NCBI RefSeq assembly: GCF_000337775.1
Contig: NZ_AOLQ01000069.1
Location: 1-64,000, forward strand
Direction of reading: 5' to 3'
Length of the DNA stretch: 64,000 bases
Source of the DNA: Haloarcula vallismortis ATCC 29715
GTDB taxonomy: Archaea; Halobacteriota; Halobacteria; Halobacteriales; Haloarculaceae
Under the pieces are notes generated by a model. That model was not told the origin of the DNA, did no database searches, and was given only the letters and a program-made list of their open reading frames with translations. The translations under genes were made by a program, and so were the position numbers. Shown piece after piece: positions 49,905 through 59,272 of this stretch; positions within the stretch are counted from its first letter, which is position 1; each line of letters opens with the position of its first letter.

Positions 49905-50831
49905 ATGTCACGTAAAGTCTTCTTCGATACGGACCCTGGCTGCGATGACGCGGTCATGCTGGCGATGGCGCTCGGTCACGAGGCAATCGATGTGGTCGGT
50001 CTCTCGACTGTCTGCGGAAATACGACTATCGAGAACACGACGCGAAACGCCCACGCGATACTGGGCCTCGGTGGCTACGACGTTCCGGTGTCCCGTGGCT
50101 GTGGCCGTCCGCTCGTCGATGATCTCACGACCGCCGAGTGGATTCACGGCGAGAACGGACTCCACGGCGACATCCCTGACGCAGACGGCGATACACGGGA
50201 CATCCACGGGGCCGACGCAATCGTCGAAGCCGCCCACGAGTACGGGGACGAACTGACGATTGCGGCCGTCGGGCCGCTCCCGAACCTGGCGATTGCACTG
50301 GCGAAAGAACCGCGCCTCCCCGACCTCGTCGACGACATCTATCTCATGGGCGGGGCGGCGATGACGACCGGGAACGTGACGCCGATGGCCGAAGCCAACT
50401 TCCACAACGACCCCGCAGCGGCCAGTCGCGTTCTGCAGGACGCCAACACGCGGATGGTCGGCCTTGACGTGACCAATCGTGCCACCGTCTCCCCCGAGTT
50501 TATACAGGAGTTCCGCAACGCTGGTGGCGTCCGCGGGACCATCGCCGAGTGGCTCGACTACCGGCCTGACTCCGGGACCTATCCTACCGCCGACGCACCG
50601 GCCATCCACGACGCCGCCGTCGTCGCCGACATCATTGACGAGTCGGTACTCTCCTTCGAGGAGTACTACCTCGATGTAGACACGACCGGTGGTCCTTGCC
50701 ACGGGGCCGTCATCTGTGACGAGCACGGCACGACCGACAACGAACCCAACAGCGAGGTGGCAGTCGACATCGACGTGGACCGCTACCGCGAGGTTCTCGA
50801 AACCGGTGTCAGGGCGTACGCGACAGACTGA
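49905..50831 (+). CDS. Nucleoside hydrolase (IunH family)
   Basis: Enzyme of 308 residues that splits ribonucleosides into base and ribose. The N-terminal DTDPGCDDAVMLAMAL (near 8-20) supplies the calcium-binding aspartates. VGLSTVCGNTT and IYLMGGA...GNVTPMAEANFHNDPAAA, with the substrate-binding Asn and Asp, follow. The family length is normal. Ribose could feed pentose catabolism, and pentose genes lie downstream on the other strand, but the specificity and link are inference. Confidence 0.85.
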   Translation: MSRKVFFDTDPGCDDAVMLAMALGHEAIDVVGLSTVCGNTTIENTTRNAHAILGLGGYDVPVSRGCGRPLVDDLTTAEWIHGENGLHGDIPDADGDTRDIHGADAIVEAAHEYGDELTIAAVGPLPNLAIALAKEPRLPDLVDDIYLMGGAAMTTGNVTPMAEANFHNDPAAASRVLQDANTRMVGLDVTNRATVSPEFIQEFRNAGGVRGTIAEWLDYRPDSGTYPTADAPAIHDAAVVADIIDESVLSFEEYYLDVDTTGGPCHGAVICDEHGTTDNEPNSEVAVDIDVDRYREVLETGVRAYATD

Positions 50832-50856
50832 TTCGACTCCTCAGTCTGTGACGGTG

Positions 50857-52032
50857 TTATTCGTAGACGTGGACGCTTCCAGTGGTGTTGTCTTCGATGT
50901 AGTCCCAGTCGTACTCCACGCCCAGGCCGGGGCCGTCGGGGACGCCAACTGTTCCGTCGTCGTCGACGGCGTCCATCAGGTCGGAGTAGCCGCCCTCGTA
51001 CACCGGCGGCTGGGTGTTCTGGCAGTCCGGGTGGACCAGCGCCATCTCGTAGTAGTTCGAGTTCCGGCAGGCGGCGATGCAGTGCCGCTGAGCGGGGCCT
51101 GGCGCGTGGAACTCCACGTCCAGCCCGAACGCTTCGGCCATCCGGGCCACCTTGATTGCGCCGGTGATGCCCGCGTCGTACTCGGGGTCGGCCCGGAGGA
51201 AGTCAGTCGCCTCGCTGGCGGCGAAGTCGGATTTGATTTCCAGCCCGCGGATGTGTTCGGTCTGGAGGATCGGCGTATCGAGTTTCTGTGCCAGCTTCTT
51301 GTGGGCGTGCTGTGAGATACCGCCGTCCCGGAACGGGTCCTCGTACCAGAAGAAGTCCTGTTCATCGAGCGCCCGACCCAGCTCCAGCGCGTCGGCGAAC
51401 GTCTCCAGTTCGCAGGCCGGGTCGTGCATCAGGTCCATCTCGTCGCCGACCGCGTCGCCGACAGCGTGGACCGCCTCGACCTCGCGGTCGAGGCTTCGGG
51501 CGTCGTCGCCGCCGCCCCAGCCGTGAATCTTGAAGCCACCGAAGCCCTCGTCCCGGCACTCCTCGGCGAAGTCGGCGAAGGCTTCGGGCGAGTCCAGTCC
51601 CCCGGCGTCGTCGCCGTGATACGTCGACGCGTAGGCGGGGATGCGCTCGCGATAGGTCCCCAGCAGCTCGTGAATCGGTGCGTCGTAGTACTTGCCGGCG
51701 AAGTCCCACAGCGCGATGTCGATGGGGCCAATACCCATCCGGTCGTACTTTCGGAGCGCGCGCTTGCATTCGGACCAATGCTTCTCGCGTTTCAGCGGGT
51801 CCTTGCCGATGAGGTACTGGGAGATGATGTTGTACTGGGCGGCTGCTGGTGAGTTCCCACCGACGTACTCGCCCGTGATTCCCTCGTCAGTGTGAATCTG
51901 GACACCGAATAGTTTCCGCGTGGTTGTCTCGCCCGGCGCATAGACCAGATTGAAGCCGTGCTTATCGGTCCCTACATCTTCGAGGGGGTACTCGAACTCT
52001 CGGCTTTCGATTTTCGTTATCGTTGGCGACAT
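50857..52032 (-). CDS. Enolase-superfamily sugar acid dehydratase, probably D-xylonate dehydratase
   Basis: Protein of 391 residues in the mandelate racemase/enolase superfamily. The capping domain covers 1-120. FKIHGWGGGDDARSLDREVEAV carries the Lys-x-Lys-like region, and MHDPACELETFADALELGRALDE, with the WYEDPFRDGG segment (Glu-Asp-Pro), supplies metal ligands. LQTEHIRGLE and later HAPGPAQRHCIAA complete the barrel. It should remove water from D-xylonate (or L-arabinonate) to give 2-keto-3-deoxypentonate. Its place with a xylose dehydrogenase homologue supports this. ATG 52032 is chosen; longer frames lack support. Confidence 0.8.
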   Translation of the reverse strand: MSPTITKIESREFEYPLEDVGTDKHGFNLVYAPGETTTRKLFGVQIHTDEGITGEYVGGNSPAAAQYNIISQYLIGKDPLKREKHWSECKRALRKYDRMGIGPIDIALWDFAGKYYDAPIHELLGTYRERIPAYASTYHGDDAGGLDSPEAFADFAEECRDEGFGGFKIHGWGGGDDARSLDREVEAVHAVGDAVGDEMDLMHDPACELETFADALELGRALDEQDFFWYEDPFRDGGISQHAHKKLAQKLDTPILQTEHIRGLEIKSDFAASEATDFLRADPEYDAGITGAIKVARMAEAFGLDVEFHAPGPAQRHCIAACRNSNYYEMALVHPDCQNTQPPVYEGGYSDLMDAVDDDGTVGVPDGPGLGVEYDWDYIEDNTTGSVHVYE

Positions 52033-52134
52033 TTGCCGGACATACTGTGGTGGGGATATTAAAGCTACCCCGCGACAGATGCACTGCTGCTGTTTGAGTG
52101 GCCGACATAGCAGCGACCGGAACCACGGGTTCAC

Positions 52135-52995
52135 TCAGTCCAGCGCGTCGAGACGACGAATACCGGGCTCACCCAGCCGAACCGAACAGCCGATGTACAG
52201 CGGTTCGATGACTCTGGGGTAGTCGAAGGACACCGCGTGTTCATGCAGCACCTTCGGGTCGCCGGCTTCGCCCTGCCACATATCGTGATGTGAGGGCAGC
52301 AACCGGGACAACTGGAGCTGGTTTGCGGCCTCGATGATCTCGTTTTCGTCCATATACCACTTCGTTCTGACACCGCAGTCCGGCTCGGGCTCGTAAATAG
52401 AACCGACGGTGCCAAACGCCAGCGCGCCCACATCGATGTCGAACCGCTCGCCAACGCCGGAAAATGCCTCTGCGGGCCGGCTGTCGCCGGCGTGGAAGAA
52501 CGTCCCAACGTCGTGCTCGACGACGTATCCTACCGGTTCGATGGCGTCAGGGTCGTTCGTCCCGGTCACGTGTACGGTGAAGTCGCCGATGGTGACCTCG
52601 TCACCGACGGCGATTTCGTTGCGCTGCTGGTCGGGCACCCGCATCTCACCGTCGTAGTCCGGGGAGTCATACGATGCCGACGGCGCATACAGGTCCGCTC
52701 CGAGCTGTTCGACCAGCGGGCCGTACGACGGCGGATGCATATGGTCGATGTGTTCGTGCGTGACGAGTGTCGCATCACATTCGGTCGCGTCGGCGGGGTC
52801 CATCGGCACTGGAATCATGCGGATGAGGTTCGGCGGGTCGCCAGTCCCGAAGTACGGGTCGATGTACAGCGTCGTCGACTGTGAGCGAAGTACGAAACCG
52901 TTACAGCCGAGATACCAGATCACGACGCCGTCGCCGGGGTCGGTCGCTTCTATCTCCTCACGGACGAACCAGTCGTCCCACGTTGACTGAACCAT
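52135..52995 (-). CDS. UlaG-like metallo-beta-lactamase-fold protein, probable pentonolactonase
   Basis: MBL-fold hydrolase of 286 residues. The zinc motif THEHIDHMH (His-x-His-x-Asp-His) is present, then FFHAGDSRPAE and LLPSHHDMW with further ligands. It resembles L-ascorbate-6-phosphate lactonase (UlaG). I recall the Haloferax pentonolactonase XacC being of this fold. Here it would open xylonolactone made by the dehydrogenase next door. ATG 52995 is annotated; a TTG at 53043 overlaps the stop of the upstream gene (TTGA) and could be the coupled start, adding 16 residues. Confidence 0.75.
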   Translation of the reverse strand: MVQSTWDDWFVREEIEATDPGDGVVIWYLGCNGFVLRSQSTTLYIDPYFGTGDPPNLIRMIPVPMDPADATECDATLVTHEHIDHMHPPSYGPLVEQLGADLYAPSASYDSPDYDGEMRVPDQQRNEIAVGDEVTIGDFTVHVTGTNDPDAIEPVGYVVEHDVGTFFHAGDSRPAEAFSGVGERFDIDVGALAFGTVGSIYEPEPDCGVRTKWYMDENEIIEAANQLQLSRLLPSHHDMWQGEAGDPKVLHEHAVSFDYPRVIEPLYIGCSVRLGEPGIRRLDALD

Positions 52996-53039
52996 GCGCC
53001 GAACTACATCTGGCCGGGTGAAAAAATCTCGCACCGCGT

Positions 53040-54122
53040 TCAATCGAGCGTGACCGTCGACTCCGTCTCGGAGGCCTCATACACCGCCTTAATCGTCTTG
53101 ATATCGACGAGGCCGTGTTTGCCGTCGGCATAGGGGTCAGTGTCGGTCAGCAGACAGTGAGCGAAGTACTCGAACTCCTCTTCCATCTGGTCGATCTGTT
53201 CGAAGCCGATGTCGACCGTCGTCCCCTCGTGGGAAAGCTGGAGCGCCCGGTCGTCCCAGGGGTAGAAGGCCGGTTCGACGCGGACTTTCCCCTCCGTTCC
53301 CAGCACGGAGATGTGGCTGTCGAGATGGGCGTTCTGGCTGGCGGTACACACCGCGTACACGTGGCCCGGGAAATCCACTTGGAACGCGCCGTGTTCGTCT
53401 GGCACGTCGGCGAACTCCGCTTGCACTGATGCGACGGTCCCTCGGACAGCCGTCGGGTCGGCATCCAGCAGGAACCGGCTCGTGTTCAGTGGGTAGATGC
53501 CGATATCCATTACGGCACACCCGCCGGAAAGATCCCCGTCCAGCCGCCACTGGTCGGGGTCGGGGACGAGTTCGAGGATCGGTTCGGTCATGTTTCCGTG
53601 TACGAACAGCGGGTCACCGATGTACCCCTCATCGATGAGGTCCTTGGCTCGCCGGACGGCTGGCTCGGTGTGCATCCGATAGGCGATCATCAGCGTCGCG
53701 TCGTGTTCGTCACAGACCTCGACCATTCGCTCGGCGCGCTCGATGGTGGCCTCCATCGGCTTCTCACAGAGGATCGCCTTGCCCAGTTCTGCTGCCGTCT
53801 CGACGTACGGAAGGTGGAGCGCGTTTGGGGTGACGATGTAGACGGCGTCGTACGCGTCACTCGCGACACCGTCGTGGAACTCCTCGTAGGTGATTGCGTG
53901 TTCGACTGTCTCTGAATCAGCCGCCACATCGGCCGCCTTCTCGCGGTCACTGCTGACCAGTACCGTCGTTTCACAGAGGTCCCCCGCGTTGACGGCGGGC
54001 ATCGCCTGTTCGGTGGTCCACCAGCCGACGCCGATCATCGCAAACCGAACGGGGCTGTCGGTTTCTGTCTGCTCCTGCCAGTCTCGACGGTCGAATCCGC
54101 CCGTGAGCGCGTCAACGTTCAT
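53040..54122 (-). CDS. gfo6: D-xylose 1-dehydrogenase (NADP+), Gfo/Idh/MocA family
   Basis: Oxidoreductase of 360 residues converting D-xylose to xylonolactone. It has a Rossmann domain (RFAMIGVGWWTTEQAMPAV) followed by LCEKPMEATIERAE, where Lys is part of the conserved EKP motif, and a beta-sheet C domain with GGCAVMDIGIYPLNTSRF. The sequence from MNVDALTGGFDRRDW matches, from memory, Haloarcula marismortui Gfo6 closely, which fixes the start at 54122. It is the first step of the oxidative pentose route; the lactonase and dehydratase genes follow on the same strand. Confidence 0.9.
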   Translation of the reverse strand: MNVDALTGGFDRRDWQEQTETDSPVRFAMIGVGWWTTEQAMPAVNAGDLCETTVLVSSDREKAADVAADSETVEHAITYEEFHDGVASDAYDAVYIVTPNALHLPYVETAAELGKAILCEKPMEATIERAERMVEVCDEHDATLMIAYRMHTEPAVRRAKDLIDEGYIGDPLFVHGNMTEPILELVPDPDQWRLDGDLSGGCAVMDIGIYPLNTSRFLLDADPTAVRGTVASVQAEFADVPDEHGAFQVDFPGHVYAVCTASQNAHLDSHISVLGTEGKVRVEPAFYPWDDRALQLSHEGTTVDIGFEQIDQMEEEFEYFAHCLLTDTDPYADGKHGLVDIKTIKAVYEASETESTVTLD

Positions 54123-54545
54123 ACAGGTGCGGTCTACTGGCTGGATATTATCTTTTGTGTTGGCACGCCCGTGTCGGCGTCCGCTGTCCCAGCTTTGAGA
54201 ATGGTAGTTCATATCTTATGTAAGTAAGTCCCGACAGGTGAGACAACTGTTCGGTATTGAGGAACAGACTGGCAGCCCAACCTGTAGACATTCCACAGCG
54301 ACTGTCGATAATCCGAACGGCGAATGCTGTTTCACGGGCCGTCTGTGGGCTTTTTTCGTCTATGCTCTCGGCTTTCCGTACCGAGAATAACGACAGTACA
54401 ACCGTTACGGCAGCTGTTCCGTTATATTGAACAGTCGATCGTTACGGAGCGGTACGGGTCGGTCGCCTGTTGGGGTCTCGAAGATCAGTACGAGATACCC
54501 GGTCTGTAACCGAAAGTCTGCTTCGCACGACGGTGGCTGCCTCGA
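54123..54545. other. Intergenic region of the pentose cluster
   Basis: No convincing gene lies between gfo6 and the aldehyde dehydrogenase gene. CTGTTC-N9-GAACAG at 54414-54434 is a small inverted repeat, and CGTTACGG occurs twice around it (54403-54410 and 54440-54447). These may be regulator sites or part of the promoter or leader of the minus-strand gfo6; the pentose regulator gene itself is not in the window. Confidence 0.4.
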
Positions 54546-55991
54546 TTAGCTGTTACGGTACACCGTCTTGATGTAGCTGAAGAACTCCAGGCCGGCGTCG
54601 CCCTGCTCGCGGTAGGTGTTCGTCGACGAGCGTTTGAGGCCGCCGAAGGGAACGTGCAGCTCCAGTCCAGTCGTCTTCTCGTTGATCTTGACCACGCCGG
54701 ATTCAGAGCGCTCGATGAACTCGTTTTCCTCCTCGATCCGGTCGGTTACGATGCTGGCCGAGAGACCGTAGTCGATATCGTTGGCGACCTCGACACCCTC
54801 GTCGAAGTCGGAGACCGAAATAACGGCGAGTACCGGCCCGAACACCTCTTCCTGTGCAATACGCATATCTGGCTCGACATCGGAGAACACGGCCGGCGAA
54901 ATGAAGTTCCCGGCGTCGTACTCGCCGCCGGTGAGTTCCTCGCCGCCCGTCTCGAGGGTTGCTCCCTCCGACTGTGCGATGTCGATGTACTCCAGACTCC
55001 CCGCGAGTTCATCCTCACTGACGTGGGGACCCATGCCGGCCCGGTCGAGGCCGTTTCCGATCTCGAGGGACTCGGCGTAGTCGACGACGGTATCGAGGAA
55101 TTCATCGTAGACATCCTCGTGGACGATAGCTCGGGAGGTCGCCGTACAGGCCTGCCCTGTCCCGCCGAAGGCCCCGGCTCCGACGATGTCAGCTGCCTTG
55201 TCCACGTCGGCGCTTGGCATGACGACCGTCGGGTTCTTTCCGCCCATCTCTGCCTGCGCACGCTTCCCGTTGCTCGTTGCCTGTTCGTAGACGTGCTCGC
55301 CGACCGAGGCGCTGCCGGTGAATGACACCACGTCGACGTCGTCGTGGGTGGTCAGCCGTTCGCCGACTTCGCTACCGGGGCCACAGACCAGATTGATAGC
55401 GCCGTCCGGGATCCCAGCCTCGTCCAGCGCCTCGACGATCATCGCGCCGACGGTCGGTGCCTGCATCGCGGGCTTGATGACGACGGTGTTGCCGACCGCG
55501 AGCGCCGGCGCGATCTTCCAGGCCGGAATCGCGATGGGGTAGTTCCACGGCGTGATGAGCGCCGCGACGCCCATCGGCTCTTTTTTCGTCTGCAGGCCAG
55601 CGCGGCCGCCGCTGGGCTGTTTGACAGTCCCCCCGAAGTCACGGGCCTTCTCCGCGTAGTAATAGAAGATATCAATCGCCCGCTGTACCTCGCCCTCGGC
55701 TTCACCGAGCGGTTTCCCCTCTTCGCGGGTCAGCGTCTCTGCGAGCTTGTCTTTCCGGGATTTCAGGATTTCACCGGTCTCACGCAGAATCGCACCGCGC
55801 TCCGGGCCAGGCATCCCGGCCCATTCGTCTGTTGCTGCTACCGCGGCTGCGACCGCGTCATCGGCCTCTGCCGCCGAGGCCACCGGAACCGTGCTGACGA
55901 CGTCAGTCCCGTCTGCCGGGTTCGTGATGTCTTGTGTCTCCCCGCGTCCGGTCCACTCGCCGCCGATATAGTTTTTATACGTCTGCGTCAT
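54546..55991 (-). CDS. 2-oxoglutarate semialdehyde dehydrogenase-like aldehyde dehydrogenase
   Basis: NAD(P)-dependent aldehyde dehydrogenase of 481 residues. It has the MGVAALITPWNYPIAIPAWKIAPALAVGNT motif, catalytic Glu in AQAEMGGKNP and catalytic Cys in GTGQACTATSRA, and FGPVLAVISV near the end. In the Weimberg pathway this enzyme makes 2-oxoglutarate from 2,5-dioxopentanoate, the last step. The cluster supports that, though specificity cannot be read directly. It is separated from gfo6 by 423 bases, so it may be its own unit. Confidence 0.85.
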   Translation of the reverse strand: MTQTYKNYIGGEWTGRGETQDITNPADGTDVVSTVPVASAAEADDAVAAAVAATDEWAGMPGPERGAILRETGEILKSRKDKLAETLTREEGKPLGEAEGEVQRAIDIFYYYAEKARDFGGTVKQPSGGRAGLQTKKEPMGVAALITPWNYPIAIPAWKIAPALAVGNTVVIKPAMQAPTVGAMIVEALDEAGIPDGAINLVCGPGSEVGERLTTHDDVDVVSFTGSASVGEHVYEQATSNGKRAQAEMGGKNPTVVMPSADVDKAADIVGAGAFGGTGQACTATSRAIVHEDVYDEFLDTVVDYAESLEIGNGLDRAGMGPHVSEDELAGSLEYIDIAQSEGATLETGGEELTGGEYDAGNFISPAVFSDVEPDMRIAQEEVFGPVLAVISVSDFDEGVEVANDIDYGLSASIVTDRIEEENEFIERSESGVVKINEKTTGLELHVPFGGLKRSSTNTYREQGDAGLEFFSYIKTVYRNS

Positions 55992-56361
55992 ACGTTTGAA
56001 TCATCTCATTCCCAATACTTACGCGTTTCCCATCCTTCGCTGTGTTCCGACGTTCGACGGTATGGAACGACGGCTGACGCCGATGGCAATGCCGAACACC
56101 AAGCATCGCAGCCAGCGTCGCCAGAACCAGCCCCGTGACGACCGGTCTACTGCGGCCCTAGCTGAAGGCCTCTAAAATAGCCACCGCTGTCAAACACCAA
56201 GACAACACGAAATCTGTGTGTGCCAGATGTGTCACAGCGCGAGGCGTGACTGTGTTACGGTTGTCTTGCTGAAAATACTATCCCCCTGTGCGTATCCTTC
56301 TCCCTGTGCTATCGCGCCTTGTTGCGTGCCACTATGCCCGCTCACTGAGTCCCACCATTCC

Positions 56362-56372
56362 AGTATATAAAG
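56362..56372 (+). promoter_or_regulatory. TATA box before the ORF at 56400
   Basis: AGTATATAAAG ends 27 bases before ATG 56400. It is the best promoter-like sequence in this gap and argues that something is transcribed to the right. Confidence 0.45.
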
Positions 56373-56399
56373 CCTTCCCATAGTATAACACGTGTATGT

Positions 56400-56615
56400 A
56401 TGTTATCGAGCACGCTGCCGACAGTCGCTACTGCTGGGTCAGCTGCCGTCGGTAATCCGCCTTCGCTATTTGATATAGCGGCTATTGATTTACTGATGCA
56501 AACAGCGCCGATCAAACGGTCCCAGCCAATGCACTGTAGTACCGCTCAGGCCTCTCGAATTAAGTCGAGCCACTCTGCCAGTGGCACTGTTTCACTATTC
56601 GATCCCAGAAACTAG
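56400..56615 (+). CDS. Possible small protein, 71 residues
   Basis: Frame of 71 residues (MLSSTLPTVATAGSAAV...) placed correctly behind a TATA box. It contains SLFDIAAIDLL, similar to PFDIAVLDLF in a frame at about 58282-58317. Unlike most haloarchaeal proteins it is not acidic. No family recognised; it may be spurious, with an RNA as the real product. Confidence 0.25.
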   Translation: MLSSTLPTVATAGSAAVGNPPSLFDIAAIDLLMQTAPIKRSQPMHCSTAQASRIKSSHSASGTVSLFDPRN

Positions 56616-56710
56616 GTGACAAGAAGGCGAATGCACGCACAAATATTGGGATAACGCTCTCATAATCAACTATCTGATGCTACTCGATGGCAGCGTTGTC
56701 CGTGCCGAGC

Positions 56711-56965
56711 TTAACAATGGACCTGTTCGTCACCGTCCACTCTTTCGAGAAGCGCATTCGCAAGTGCGCTCTTCCGGTGTGAGACCAGCAGATGGCAGTA
56801 AATATCGTCTTCACTGTCTGCACCACAGTTACACAGCGGGCAGCCGTATGTGTCGCTCTTTGCCGCTTCGGTCGCTCGCTCTGGGATGCTGGCCTGCATG
56901 TACGGACGTACGACCGTATCACACATAGCGGCTTCTAGGACTGCTATGTCGCCCTCAGTATGCAT
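56711..56965 (-). CDS. Small C2H2-like zinc-binding protein
   Basis: Protein of 84 residues. The segment CPLCNCGADSEDDIYCHLL followed by VSHRKS combines a CPxC knuckle with His residues of a C2H2-like site, a form I recall in haloarchaeal small zinc finger proteins. The N-terminal half is acidic. It could bind nucleic acid or protein. ATG 56965 or 56926 (MCDTVV) are both possible. It stands alone in this region. Confidence 0.55.
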   Translation of the reverse strand: MHTEGDIAVLEAAMCDTVVRPYMQASIPERATEAAKSDTYGCPLCNCGADSEDDIYCHLLVSHRKSALANALLERVDGDEQVHC

Positions 56966-57280
56966 ATAGAGTTTGCGGCGGTCCCGGGAAACACTGTCCC
57001 GCTACTTATCATGTATTCGGGCTATCGCCGCGACAAACCACAGTCACGCACCCACCTTGTGCCCCAGACAAGACTTTTCGGATAGACATGCTCACAAGCC
57101 GACACAGCTCGAGCGGTATCCGATACGAAAACAGCGGACTTCTCGATTATCTATTCCAGATACGTTGTTGAATATTGCGGTCTCTGTCTAGACGCACGGT
57201 CGAACAACCGTCGGCACGCGAGCATCGCCGAACAACTCAGTCACCGGCGGCTATTCGGCAATTCACTCGCCCTCGTGGAG
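56966..57280. other. Intergenic stretch upstream of the small zinc protein gene
   Basis: Between the zinc-finger gene and htpX, both on the minus strand, about 315 bases hold no gene I can support. A short TATA-like CTATATG lies at the end next to 56965. Confidence 0.4.
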
Positions 57281-58192
57281 TTACTGTGCTCGCTCCTGTA
57301 GCCGCTGTATTCGCTCGTCCATCGGTGGATGCGTCGATAGGAGGCGTGAAAACTCGCTGTCCGATTCGCTGTGAACGTATAGCTGCCGCAGGAGGCCCGG
57401 TTCCGGCTTCGACGCCTGTTCGATTTTCGCGAGCGTCCGGGCAAGCGCAACGGGATTCTCCGTTATCTCGACCGCGCGGTCGTCGGCTGCCAGCTCACGG
57501 CGTCTGGAATAGCCGAGTATCACCAGCGTTACGGCGAATCCGAGACCGGCAACGACCTGCAGCGAGTACCGCTGTGTCCGGCCAAGCCAGGTGCGTGACC
57601 ATGACGAGGGGTCGCCGCGCAGCAATGCGAGCGACCGGGCGATTCCACCGGCCAGTACGATAATAGGGAACAACACGAGGCCGATGAGCCCGACAAGTGT
57701 CTGGACGATGCTGTAGGCGACAGTCTGCACGAGCGCATCACGGGTCTCCAGATGCGCGAGTTCATGTCCCAGAAGTGCCTCGAATTCCGCTGCAGACAGC
57801 AGCTGGAACAGCCGTCTGTCGAGGACGATAGCTCCAGCGCCGCCACCGATGGCAAACGCGTTCGGGACCGGCAGCTCCGCCAGTAACAGCGTCGGTGTTT
57901 CGACATCCATCTGGCCGACAAGCGCGTCAAGACGGCGGTAGACTTCTGGTGCACGCGCCCGCGGGAGCTCGACTGCATCGAGGGATCGCTTGAGCCGCGC
58001 TGTTGCAGCCCAGTAGTTCAGGACGCCGAGAGTAATCGCCGTCCCAAGAATGGCCAGCGCGGCCATCACTGGTGACGGACGGCTGTTCCACACTGGAAGC
58101 AGCAGAATATATCCCACGTATGCCGCCACAAGATAGACCAGTAGCGACACCAGTCCGACGACGGTCATGAGTAGCCGTCGGGTCACAACCAT
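57281..58192 (-). CDS. htpX: HtpX-family membrane zinc protease
   Basis: M48 protease of 303 residues for membrane protein quality control. Two N-terminal helices (about 8-28 and 38-58) precede the zinc motif HELAH (near 140-146, LLGHELAHLETRD), two more helices, and the third ligand region RRRELAADDRAVEI. The C terminus has HPPMDERIQRL, the standard ending. ATG 58192 (MVVTRRLL) is chosen; the longer frame to 58432 has a poor N terminus. It separates two parts of the pentose cluster without being part of that pathway. Confidence 0.85.
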   Translation of the reverse strand: MVVTRRLLMTVVGLVSLLVYLVAAYVGYILLLPVWNSRPSPVMAALAILGTAITLGVLNYWAATARLKRSLDAVELPRARAPEVYRRLDALVGQMDVETPTLLLAELPVPNAFAIGGGAGAIVLDRRLFQLLSAAEFEALLGHELAHLETRDALVQTVAYSIVQTLVGLIGLVLFPIIVLAGGIARSLALLRGDPSSWSRTWLGRTQRYSLQVVAGLGFAVTLVILGYSRRRELAADDRAVEITENPVALARTLAKIEQASKPEPGLLRQLYVHSESDSEFSRLLSTHPPMDERIQRLQERAQ

Positions 58193-58446
58193 GTATGCCG
58201 GTACGCCGTTATCGGAAAAAACCGCTTCGGCGGTGTCACTGCCGACGCTTGCACACTTCGATGCTGCGTTTCTCGCTCTCGGACCATTTGATATAGCGGT
58301 ATTGGATTTATTTTGGTTAGCAAAACGGTCTCCTTTCTGCTGGAACGGCGACAGAACAGCGCTCTCGGCCGTGAGAATAGTGATGGCCGATAAGTGGTGT
58401 ACACGTAGCCGACACGCCTTTTTGACCGCCACACAGACGACTCAGT
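58193..58446. other. Divergent intergenic region with a repeated 14-mer
   Basis: Lies between htpX and the 2-keto-3-deoxypentonate dehydratase gene. It contains ATTTGATATAGCGG (58286-58299), shared with the gap at 56468. No gene is supported; a short plus-strand frame covering the motif is probably a shadow. Confidence 0.4.
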
Positions 58447-59163
58447 ATGCGAATCGCTCGCCTTCTGACGGACGATGGACCGGTTACCGGTGAATACGTC
58501 GACGGTGTGATCAACGCTGACGACGGCCAGTACACGGTCGGCCGCGACGGACGGCTGCTGTCGCCGTGTGAACCGACCGCGCTGTACTGCGTCGGTCGGA
58601 ACTACGCCGCTACGAACGACCAGATGGATTACGACCGGCCCGAGGAACCGGACTTCTTCATCAAGCCCCCGACGGCGTTACTCGCCCACGGGCAGGACAT
58701 TCCGTACCCGTCGTTCACTACCGAGCTCACCTACGCCGGTGAGCTAGTTGCGGTCATCGGTGAGCGGTGTCGCGGCCTCGACCCAGCCGATGTCTCCGAC
58801 GCCGTCAGCGGCTACACGATACTGAACGATGTCGATGCGCTGGACCAGCAGGGTCGAACCGCACGGAAGGCCTTTGACGGGTCTGCACCCCTAGGACCAT
58901 GGATCGAGACCGATATCGACCCAACTGCTATTGATATGCATACCGACATCAACGACGAACGCCGGCAGTCTGCCAACACCAGCGAGATGCTGTTTGGACC
59001 TCACGAGGTGGTCGCGTACCTCTCGGAGCGGTTCACACTCTATCCCGGCGACGTCATCGCCTTCGGCAGCCCGGCCAACCCCGGGACTGTCAAACCCGGT
59101 GACAGCATCGAGATAACCTACGACGGCGTCGGCACACTCCGCAATTCGGTCGCTGAGCCATAA
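58447..59163 (+). CDS. FAA-hydrolase-family 2-keto-3-deoxypentonate dehydratase
   Basis: Protein of 238 residues of the fumarylacetoacetase fold. YCVGRNYAATNDQM, EPDFFIKPPTALLAHG and ELTYAGELVAVIG include the acidic metal ligands, and FDGSAPLGPWIET is typical. The C terminus GDVIAFGSPANPGTVKPGD is standard. In haloarchaeal pentose degradation an enzyme of this family makes 2,5-dioxopentanoate from 2-keto-3-deoxyxylonate, linking the dehydratase at 50857 to the dehydrogenase at 54546. It is on the opposite strand from the other pathway genes. Confidence 0.8.
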   Translation: MRIARLLTDDGPVTGEYVDGVINADDGQYTVGRDGRLLSPCEPTALYCVGRNYAATNDQMDYDRPEEPDFFIKPPTALLAHGQDIPYPSFTTELTYAGELVAVIGERCRGLDPADVSDAVSGYTILNDVDALDQQGRTARKAFDGSAPLGPWIETDIDPTAIDMHTDINDERRQSANTSEMLFGPHEVVAYLSERFTLYPGDVIAFGSPANPGTVKPGDSIEITYDGVGTLRNSVAEP

Positions 59164-59272
59164 CAGTACCCGAGCTGCTGGAATCGTACCGTAGCGCCTT
59201 CTTTGGTACCTTTTCGATGAAGTAGTGGATTCAGACACCTGCGTGCGATAAACTACTATCTGCTATACGAAA

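Larger units (their letters stand above)
55992..56710. other. Mostly non-coding gap after the aldehyde dehydrogenase gene
   Basis: About 720 bases with no convincing gene except a weak ORF at 56400-56615. The promoter for the aldehyde dehydrogenase must lie near 56010-56030. A sequence, ATTTGATATAGCGG, at 56468-56481 recurs at 58286-58299. Composition is lower in GC than in the genes around. Confidence 0.4.
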
